From: an uncultured Clostridia bacterium
GTDB lineage: Bacteria; Bacillota; Clostridia; Oscillospirales; Oscillospiraceae
Assembly: GCA_947383645.1 (NCBI GenBank)
Contig: CANDEH010000030.1
Coordinates: 1-23,553, forward strand
DNA length: 23,553 bases
Direction: 5' to 3'
The notes under the pieces were generated by a model. The model ran no database searches. It saw nothing but the letters and a program-made list of their open reading frames with translations, and was not told the origin of the DNA. This document shows, in pieces, positions 14,555 through 20,322 of the stretch; positions within the stretch are counted from its first letter, which is position 1; each line of letters begins with the position of its first letter. A program made the position numbers and the translations under genes.

Positions 14555-15433
14555 ATGGAAAACCGAAAGAAACGCTGGGGCGACCGGCGGGACGCCCGCT
14601 GGGTTCGGGAGGTGGACGGGCTCCACGCCATGTTCCCCCACCTGATGCCCAAACGCACCGACGCCGAGGTCTATATCAACATCGATCTGGATGTCACGGA
14701 TACCCTGGCCTACATCGCCCGAAAAAACCAGAGCGGGAGCGAGTACCGTACCACGCTGTTCCACTGCATGCTCATGTCCATCGCCAAGACCGTCTACCTG
14801 CGGCCCAATCTGAACCGCTACATCTCCGGCCGGCGCTACTACCAGCGCCACAGGATCACCCTGGGCTTTGTGGCCAAGCGGCGCTTCGAGGACCACAGCG
14901 AGGAGACCCTCATTGTGGCCGAGGCCCCGGAGGACTGGACCCTCTCCGCCGCCACGGAGCGGGTGGCGGGCACCGTCCACAAGGTCCGGGAGGGGACAAG
15001 CTACGGCCTGGACGGCACGCTGAACTTCCTCAAGCATATGCCGCGGTTTGTGATGATGTTTATTATGTGGTGCTTCCGCACCCTGGATTTCTTCGGGAAG
15101 ATGCCGCGCTCTCTCACGGAGGACGACACCAACTACGCCACAGTGCTCCTCACGAATCTCGGCAGCATCAAGTGTCCCAGCATTTACCACCACCTGAACA
15201 ACTACGGCACCAACTCCATCATCGCCGCCATCGGAACCATTCACAAGGCGGAGATCATCGGCGAGGACGGGACAAGGCGTATCCGGGATGTGGTGGACCT
15301 GGGCGTCACCATTGACGAGCGGATCGCCGACGGGTTTTACTTCGCCCGGTCGCTGAAAATCGTACAGTACATGCTGGCCAATCCCGCGCTGCTGGAGCGG
15401 CCTCTGAAGGAGGAAATTGACTTTGTCTGCTGA
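14555..15433 (+). CDS. E2-like (CAT-fold) acyltransferase homologue lacking the catalytic His
   Basis: A 292-residue protein of the fold shared by 2-oxoacid dehydrogenase E2 catalytic domains and chloramphenicol acetyltransferase. It shows 'TLFHCMLMSIAKTVYLRPNL', 'NRYISGRRYYQRHRITLGFV', 'NYATVLLTNLGSIKCPSIYH' and the C-terminal 'LGVTIDERIADGFYFARSLK'. The last motif aligns with the E2 active-site DHRxxDG, but residue 255 is Glu instead of the catalytic His. It has no lipoyl or peripheral subunit-binding domain, and no E1/E3 genes are nearby. A hydrophobic stretch near 162-180 could touch the membrane. I recall a clostridial family of similar length with the same DER motif, so this is probably a family trait. 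It overlaps the next gene, an acyl-CoA ligase, so it likely handles or senses an acyl group. The ATG follows GGAG by 9 bases. Confidence 0.8.
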   Translation: MENRKKRWGDRRDARWVREVDGLHAMFPHLMPKRTDAEVYINIDLDVTDTLAYIARKNQSGSEYRTTLFHCMLMSIAKTVYLRPNLNRYISGRRYYQRHRITLGFVAKRRFEDHSEETLIVAEAPEDWTLSAATERVAGTVHKVREGTSYGLDGTLNFLKHMPRFVMMFIMWCFRTLDFFGKMPRSLTEDDTNYATVLLTNLGSIKCPSIYHHLNNYGTNSIIAAIGTIHKAEIIGEDGTRRIRDVVDLGVTIDERIADGFYFARSLKIVQYMLANPALLERPLKEEIDFVC

Positions 15434-17159
15434 TCTGAACACCCCGTCTGGCTCCGCCGTCAAGGCCCCCTGGCTGAAGCACGCAGGCGACACCCCCGCC
15501 CATCTGGAATATCCGGACTGCTCCATGGCCGAGGCCCTGGAGCGCTGCGCCGGGCAGTACCCCGGCCACACCGCCTACATCTTCATGGGCCGCAAAACCA
15601 GCTACCGGGCCCTTATGCAGGAGGTACACCTCTGCGCCCGGGCGCTGAAGTCCATGGGGATCCGCGCCGGGGACCGGGTGACCATCGCCATGCCCAACTG
15701 TCCCCAGACGGTGGTGATGCTCTACGCGCTGAATATGGTTGGGGCCGTGGCCAACATGGTCCACCCCCTGTCCAGCGAGCGGGAGATCGAATTCTACCTG
15801 AAGGAGTCCCGCTCCATCTCCGCCATCACCCTGGACCAGTTCTACCACAAGTTCGAGGCTATCCGCCAGAACGTGGACCTGGACAACATCATCATCGCCT
15901 CCATCAAGGACGCACTGAGCCAGCCCATCCGCACCGGCTACATGCTCACCGAGGGCCGGAAGCTCCAGAAGATCCCCAAGGACGCCCCCATCCTCCGCTG
16001 GAAGGAGTTCCTCCGCCGGGGGAGCAGCTACCACTGGAAGTACCGGGCCAAGGTGAAGGCCGACGACCCGGCGGTGATCCTCTACAGCGGCGGCACCACC
16101 GGGATCACCAAGGGGATTCTCCTCTCCAACCGGAATTTCAACGCCCTGGGAGCCCAGATTCTGGCCACCAACCCCTTCTTCCGCCCCGGGGACCGGATGC
16201 TGGCGGCCATGCCCGTGTTCCACGGCTTCGGTCTGGGCGTGTGCATCCACACCATGCTGATGTACGGCGGCTGCTGCATTCTGGTGCCCCGGTTTACGCC
16301 GGACAGCTACGCAAAGCTGCTTTTAAAGTACCGCTGCAATCTCATTGCCGGCGTGCCCACGCTGTATGAGGCCCTGCTGCGCCTGGACAAGATGAAGGGC
16401 ACGGATCTGAGCTGCCTCAAGGGGGTCTACTCCGGCGGGGACAGCCTGTCCATCGAGCTGAAAAAGCGGCTGGACCAGTTCCTCTACGACCACCACGCGG
16501 CGATTCAGGTTCGGGAGGGCTACGGTCTCACCGAGTGCGTCACCGCCTCCTGCCTGACGCCTCTGCACATGGCCAAGGAGGGGAGCATCGGCATCCCCTT
16601 CCCGGACACCTTCTACAAGATCGTGCGGCCCGACACCGAGGAGGAGCTGCCCTACGGCGAGGCCGGGGAGATCTGCCTCAGCGGCCCCACGGTGATGCTG
16701 GGCTATCTGGACCACCCGGAGGAGACGGCGAAAACCCTGCGCCGCCACGCCGACGGCCTGACCTGGGTCCACACCGGGGACCTGGGAACCATGGACGAGG
16801 ACGGCTTCGTCTACTTCAAGCAGCGGATCAAGCGTATGATCGTCACCAGCGGGTACAATGTGTACCCCTCCCAGCTGGAGAATATTTTTGACGCCCATCC
16901 GCTGGTGCAGATGAGCTGTGTGATCGGGGTGCCGGACGCGCTGAAGATACAGAAGGTAAAGGCGTTTATCATGCTCAAGCCGGGGGAACTCCCTTCCGAC
17001 GAGAACAGGGATATTCTCATGGCCTATGCCAGAAAGAACATCGCCAGGTATGCGCTGCCCTATGACATCGAATTTCGGCAGGAGCTGCCCAAGACCCTGG
17101 TGGGGAAAGTGGCGTACCGCGTGCTGGAGGAGGAGGAGCTGGGAAAGCGCTCCTCCTGA
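15423..17159 (+). CDS. AMP-forming acyl-CoA ligase
   Basis: A 578-residue member of the adenylate-forming ANL superfamily, of the fatty-acid/carboxylate-CoA ligase type. Motifs in order: the P-loop-like 'LYSGGTTGITKG' (about 219-231), 'EGYGLTECV' (365-373), 'HTGDLGTMDEDGFVYF' with Asp453, the hinge 'KQRIKRMIVTSGYNVYPSQL', and the C-terminal 'LPKTLVGKVAYR' with the adenylation Lys562. The substrate is not fixed by sequence alone. The frame has TTG codons at 15417 and 15423; the latter lies 9 bases after AAGGAGG and is preferred. The start lies inside the 3' end of the preceding gene (stop at 15433), so translation is coupled. A hairpin follows the stop directly. Confidence 0.92.
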   Translation: MSADLNTPSGSAVKAPWLKHAGDTPAHLEYPDCSMAEALERCAGQYPGHTAYIFMGRKTSYRALMQEVHLCARALKSMGIRAGDRVTIAMPNCPQTVVMLYALNMVGAVANMVHPLSSEREIEFYLKESRSISAITLDQFYHKFEAIRQNVDLDNIIIASIKDALSQPIRTGYMLTEGRKLQKIPKDAPILRWKEFLRRGSSYHWKYRAKVKADDPAVILYSGGTTGITKGILLSNRNFNALGAQILATNPFFRPGDRMLAAMPVFHGFGLGVCIHTMLMYGGCCILVPRFTPDSYAKLLLKYRCNLIAGVPTLYEALLRLDKMKGTDLSCLKGVYSGGDSLSIELKKRLDQFLYDHHAAIQVREGYGLTECVTASCLTPLHMAKEGSIGIPFPDTFYKIVRPDTEEELPYGEAGEICLSGPTVMLGYLDHPEETAKTLRRHADGLTWVHTGDLGTMDEDGFVYFKQRIKRMIVTSGYNVYPSQLENIFDAHPLVQMSCVIGVPDALKIQKVKAFIMLKPGELPSDENRDILMAYARKNIARYALPYDIEFRQELPKTLVGKVAYRVLEEEELGKRSS

Positions 17160-17161
17160 GT

Positions 17162-17192
17162 CTGAGGGGAGCCGGAAGGCTCTCCTCCTCAG
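17162..17192 (+). terminator. Hairpin after the acyl-CoA ligase
   Basis: GAGGGGAGCC (17164-17173) pairs with GGCTCTCCTC (17178-17187) around a GGAA loop, with one G-T pair; CTGAGG and CCTCAG give an alternative outer pairing. The CCTCAG at its 3' end is also the 5' end of the next, longer stem, paralleling the arrangement after the small peptide gene. There is no T-run. Confidence 0.5.
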
Positions 17193-17330
17193 CTTGTCGA
17201 AAACCCGTTGGGGGGTTCGACAAGCTGAGGCAAATTGCGGCCGATGGCCGCAATTTGTCGCCGCGGCGGGTTGATTTGACGCGAAAGGAACCCCTCTTGG
17301 GTTCCTTTCACACTATCCTCCTTACCGCCA
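17187..17330 (+). repeat. Structured intergenic repeat, copy D
   Basis: A 15-bp perfect stem CCTCAGCTTGTCGAA (17187-17201) with its complement at 17216-17230; then a perfect 12-bp stem with a GAT loop (17231-17242 with 17246-17257, CAAATTGCGGCC); then the tail 17273-17330, identical over 58 bases to 11078-11135. Compared with copy C, the 12-bp stem has a T-to-G change matched by A-to-C in the other arm, and the outer arms of the first stem are replaced on both sides together. Confidence 0.9.
17189..17311 (-). CDS. Candidate micro-ORF in repeat copy D (40 aa)
   Basis: The minus strand has AAGGAGG then GTG, opening VKGTQEGFLSRQINPPRRQI and stopping at 17189 after 40 codons. The first 13 residues are identical to copy C. 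The rest is the translation of the hairpins and differs. It is divergent from the HAD gene and antisense to the end of the ligase transcript. It may be a by-product of the repeat. Confidence 0.25.
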   Translation of the reverse strand: MKGTQEGFLSRQINPPRRQIAAIGRNLPQLVEPPNGFSTS

Positions 17331-17358
17331 GCCACCCCGCAGCGTTCCGCGCGACCGC

Positions 17359-17410
17359 GCCAGCGGGAGCGCGTCTCGCGCCCGCCGCAGCGGGCGCAAG
17401 CCCCGCTGGC
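17359..17410. repeat. Nested GC-rich inverted repeat upstream of the HAD gene
   Basis: GCCAGCGGG (17359-17367) pairs perfectly with CCCGCTGGC (17402-17410), enclosing GCGCCCGC/GCGGGCGC (about 17379-17398). It adjoins the end of repeat copy D and stops about 10 bases before a possible -10 box. It may be an unrelated terminator-like element or part of a longer version of the repeat. Confidence 0.5.
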
Positions 17411-17415
17411 ATTTG

Positions 17416-17424
17416 TGCTATGAT
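17416..17424 (+). promoter_or_regulatory. Possible extended -10 promoter of the HAD gene
   Basis: TGC directly precedes TATGAT (17419-17424), 44 bases before the ATG. No convincing -35 box is visible at the right distance; the position would fall in the nested inverted repeat. Confidence 0.3.
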
Positions 17425-17467
17425 CTCCCTTGACAAAAAGATTTCTGCGCGGGAAAGGAAGCGTACC

Positions 17468-18313
17468 ATGGGCAAATTTGACAACGTTCTGTTGGCCAGC
17501 GACTACGACAACACGCTGGTCTACACCCAGAGCATTTTTGACGGCGGCGGCGCGGTGCCGCCCATCCCCCCCTACAACCTCCAGCGGCTGCGCTACTTCA
17601 CAGAGAACGGCGGCCGTTTTACCCTGGTCTCCGGACGGACCTGGGCGCTGGTGAAGCATCTGCTTTCCGGCCTGCCCATCAATGCCCCTGTGGGTATCGG
17701 CAACGGCGGGGGAATCATGGACCCGGCCACCGGGAATTACCTCTATCAGCACGCCCTGCCGGAACGGGTAGAGGCCGATATGGCGGTTATCCTTGCCGCC
17801 TTTCCCACCCTCTCCTGTGAGATTTACAGTGCCGACCACGCCTGTTACGCCATCCGTCCCTGCCCCTTTACTTACCGCCACGCCTCCTACTCCGGCTATG
17901 CCTTTACTGTGGTGGATGACCTGCGCCAGTGCGCTCAACCCATTCTGAAAATCCTCTTTGAGGGGGAAAACCGGGAGGAGCTGGTACAGGTGGCGCGGTT
18001 TATCTCCGCCCAGAGCTGGGCCGGGGAATACGAGCTGATTTTTTCCAAGGACACTCTTTTAGAGTTTGCCGCCAGGGGAGCGGTGAAGGGGAATCTGCTG
18101 CGCAAGCTCTCGGAGCTCTGCGGCATCGGTATGGACCACGTGTACTGCATCGGCGACCAGGAGAACGACCTCTCCATGCTCCAGGCGGCTAAAGAGGGTT
18201 TCTGTCCCGCCGACGCCGCCGATGTGGTTCTCCGCTCCGGGGCCACGGTGCTCTGTACCTGTCAGGAGGGGGCCGTCGGGCAGGTGGTGGACCGTCTGGA
18301 CGCCATCTATTGA
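17468..18313 (+). CDS. HAD superfamily hydrolase (Cof/IIB type)
   Basis: A 281-residue HAD phosphatase of the Cof-like subfamily, probably acting on a small phosphorylated metabolite in the cytosol. Motif I is DYDNT (residues 12-16, nucleophile Asp12 and Asp14), with Asn where most family members have Gly (DxDGT). Motif II is 'LVSGRT', motif III the Lys of 'RGAVKGNLLRKL', and motif IV 'IGDQENDLSML'. A type II cap lies between motifs II and III. The ATG follows AAAGGA by 7 bases. The next gene starts 14 bp after the stop and may be co-transcribed. The substrate cannot be told from sequence. Confidence 0.92.
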   Translation: MGKFDNVLLASDYDNTLVYTQSIFDGGGAVPPIPPYNLQRLRYFTENGGRFTLVSGRTWALVKHLLSGLPINAPVGIGNGGGIMDPATGNYLYQHALPERVEADMAVILAAFPTLSCEIYSADHACYAIRPCPFTYRHASYSGYAFTVVDDLRQCAQPILKILFEGENREELVQVARFISAQSWAGEYELIFSKDTLLEFAARGAVKGNLLRKLSELCGIGMDHVYCIGDQENDLSMLQAAKEGFCPADAADVVLRSGATVLCTCQEGAVGQVVDRLDAIY

Positions 18314-18326
18314 CGGGTATCTGTTT

Positions 18327-18899
18327 ATGAGCAGCTTTTTACAAGACGAGGAGGGCGCCTACCGGGAGCGGCTGCTGGCGCTGCTGGAGCGCATCCCCCG
18401 GGGCGTCCCCGCCGGGTGGGAGCGGGAACGGTACGCCGTGGGCGGGCTGCGGTACATCGGCTTCTCCGCCGTACAGACGGAGAAGCTGATCTGCGTCTCC
18501 TCCCAGGGGCAGCGGGTGATCGACTGCAAAACCGGGGAGAAGTTAAGCTGCGACGGGGACTTCGACGAGGACAGCCTCATCGCCTGCGCCGGCCTGCTGG
18601 GGGACGAGCTGGTTCCCCTGGCCGGGGAGGGCGGCGGCGCTCTCCGGCGCTTCGGCGGGGCCGGGGACGCTCTGGATACGGCGGCCCCCTTCTGGCCCAG
18701 GGAGCAGGTGATCTTCATGCCCGGGTTTGTCTCCTGGTATCAAAATCCAGAGGCCTGTGCGGTGATCTTTGACGACTACGCGCTCCGCGCCTTCGGCTTC
18801 AGCCGCTGCGGAAGCTACTTCGCGGTGGCCTGCTCTCACACGCTGGATATCTACCGCAGGACAGGGGAGAAGGCCATACAGAATTGGCGAAAAAGCTGA
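18327..18899 (+). CDS. Hypothetical protein, unknown family
   Basis: A 190-residue soluble protein I do not recognise. It starts MSSFLQDEEGAYRERLLALL, and the middle has 'LRYIGFSAVQTEKLICVSSQ' and 'GQRVIDCKTGEKLSCDGDFD', suggesting a beta-rich fold; the end 'FSRCGSYFAVACSHTLDIYR' resembles a small beta-propeller-like or WD-type strand repeat, but only weakly. There is no signal peptide or membrane segment. It starts 14 bp after the HAD gene with no good ribosome binding site, so translation may be coupled. A promoter for the following XRE gene begins just after its stop. Confidence 0.7.
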   Translation: MSSFLQDEEGAYRERLLALLERIPRGVPAGWERERYAVGGLRYIGFSAVQTEKLICVSSQGQRVIDCKTGEKLSCDGDFDEDSLIACAGLLGDELVPLAGEGGGALRRFGGAGDALDTAAPFWPREQVIFMPGFVSWYQNPEACAVIFDDYALRAFGFSRCGSYFAVACSHTLDIYRRTGEKAIQNWRKS

Positions 18900-18912
18900 A
18901 ATGTTACTATGG

Positions 18913-18946
18913 GTTGCTTGTGGCAACGGACAGATTCTCGTATACT
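18913..18946 (+). promoter_or_regulatory. Promoter with overlapping inverted repeat before the third XRE gene
   Basis: TTGTGG (18918-18923), 17 bases, TATACT (18941-18946). The inverted repeat GTTGC-N5-GCAAC (18913-18927) lies across the -35 box, a typical place for a repressor site; the XRE protein encoded just downstream is the obvious candidate. Confidence 0.55.
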
Positions 18947-18981
18947 GTTGGCAGCGACTGAAAGAAAGGAGGTTGCTTCTG

Positions 18982-19491
18982 ATGTTATATGAGAACATTA
19001 AAGCGATCAGAAAATCAAGAGGGCTTTCACAGGAAGAGCTTGCGGTCAAGCTGAATGTGGTGCGGCAGACAATCTCCAAGTGGGAAAAGGGACTTTCTGT
19101 ACCCGATTCCGACATGCTGCTCTCCCTGTCGGAGGCACTTGAAACACCTGTGAGCACTCTGCTGGGGGAAGCGGTTGCTGCGCCGGAGGTTGACGATTTA
19201 AGGGCAATTGCTGAAAAATTGGAGATTATAAACCTACAGCTTGTGCAAAAGAAGGCCGAGAGAAGAACGATTATGCAATGGCTGCTCATTTTACTGTGGT
19301 TGGTCATTGCAGTCACCTTTGCGGTCTTGACCGTATGGAACAGTCCTTACCTGGGTTGGGACTATACGGATCCTCAGACCGCCGTTGTCGGCGTGGCTTT
19401 TCACGCGCTTGAATGGGTGTTTGTCCGATTGGCGCCCGTTGCCCTTTTGGGCGCAATCATTGGCATTTTCTCGACCTGGAGGAGCGTGTAA
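18982..19491 (+). CDS. XRE regulator with two membrane helices
   Basis: A 169-residue protein with an XRE helix-turn-helix (residues 1-62, LSQEELAVKLNVVRQTISKWE), a short helical segment with coiled-coil character (70-95), and hydrophobic helices at about 98-118 and 145-164. It resembles the proteins at 8751 and 11289 in its HTH but not in its membrane part. Its codon use is visibly less GC-rich than its neighbours, suggesting a more recent arrival. The ATG follows AAAGGAGG. An inverted repeat over its -35 box suggests autoregulation. It ends before a strong shared terminator. Confidence 0.88.
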   Translation: MLYENIKAIRKSRGLSQEELAVKLNVVRQTISKWEKGLSVPDSDMLLSLSEALETPVSTLLGEAVAAPEVDDLRAIAEKLEIINLQLVQKKAERRTIMQWLLILLWLVIAVTFAVLTVWNSPYLGWDYTDPQTAVVGVAFHALEWVFVRLAPVALLGAIIGIFSTWRSV

Positions 19492-19548
19492 AGCCGCTCC
19501 GCCGCCCCAGTGCAGGCGCTTCCCCACAGCGGCGCATAAAATCGCGCG

Positions 19549-19589
19549 AAAAATGGCAGGACAAGCCGTGGCTTGTCCTGCCATTTTTT
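19549..19589. terminator. Bidirectional terminator between the XRE gene and gatD
   Basis: A perfect 19-bp stem (19549-19567 with 19570-19588) with AAAAATGGCAGGACAAGCC as left arm; five As before and six Ts after make it work on either strand. It ends two bases from the gatD stop codon. Confidence 0.92.
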
Positions 19590-19590
19590 C

Positions 19591-20322
19591 TCAGCTCCTG
19601 CGCTTTGAGAGGGCCGCCCAGGTCTCGGCGTACACCCTCTCCGCCAGTGGGTCCTCTCCCGCGCCTGCCGCCGGCCGGGGCCAGCCGCGAAGGGCAAACA
19701 GCCGCTCTGTCAGGAGGGAGAGAAAGGCCGGGTTCTTCACCAGCACCGGGCCGGTGATATGGGTGGCGAACACGTTGCCCGACACATAGCCCTCGGGGCC
19801 GTTCTGGACCTCGTTCCCGAGGCCCATGGGGAGGGAGGAGAACAGGGGGGTCTCCACGCCGGCGGTGTAAGAGCACTTGTTCATAAAACCCACCGTCTCC
19901 GGCTCCCACAGGACGGGCGCGGCAATCACGTCGTGGGGGGTGCGGCGGCCCGTCTCCACGGTGGTGAAGGAGGCAAAATGCAGGGCGGGCCAGACCTTCC
20001 CCCACCTGTCGGTGACGGAGGCGCCTAAAACCTCCATGGCGTTTCCGGTGAAGAGGAGCACCGCGCCCCGGTCCACGGCGGCCTGCAGGGCGTCCCTGTG
20101 GGGCAGGAGGGCGGTGAGGGCCGCCTTCTGGGTCCGCTCCGTGCCCGCGCCCATGTAGATAAAATCGGTGCGGGCGAAGTCCGGGGCATCCTCGAATAGG
20201 GCCTTGTCCAGACTGACGGAGACCCCCAGGGCCTCCAGGCGGCGGCGGAGCGCCAGCACGTTGGCGTACTCCCCGTAGAGGGACATGGCGTCGGGGTAGA
20301 GGTGGAGAATTTGCAGCTTCAT
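19591..20322 (-). CDS. gatD: GatD-like glutamine amidotransferase, nucleophile Cys apparently absent
   Basis: A 243-residue protein of the class I/CobQ-like glutaminase fold, the same length as Staphylococcus aureus GatD, the glutaminase half of the MurT-GatD complex that amidates D-Glu in lipid II. Conserved: 'LQILHLYPDAMSLYGEYANV', 'FIYMGAGTERTQ', and the His motif 'FATHITGPVLVKNP' with His188. But where GatD has the nucleophile (…ICGGxQ…), this sequence reads LLFTGNAMEVLG, with Thr92 near the Cys position and no Cys nearby. Its ATG overlaps the murT TGA (ATGA), so the two are coupled. Either it uses free ammonia, or it has another role. The glutaminase call should be treated with caution. 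Confidence 0.85.
   Translation of the reverse strand: MKLQILHLYPDAMSLYGEYANVLALRRRLEALGVSVSLDKALFEDAPDFARTDFIYMGAGTERTQKAALTALLPHRDALQAAVDRGAVLLFTGNAMEVLGASVTDRWGKVWPALHFASFTTVETGRRTPHDVIAAPVLWEPETVGFMNKCSYTAGVETPLFSSLPMGLGNEVQNGPEGYVSGNVFATHITGPVLVKNPAFLSLLTERLFALRGWPRPAAGAGEDPLAERVYAETWAALSKRRS

Noticed and set aside
10950..17330. CRISPR array
   Set aside because: The repeats are far apart, few, and palindromic, with no regularly spaced units or cas genes.
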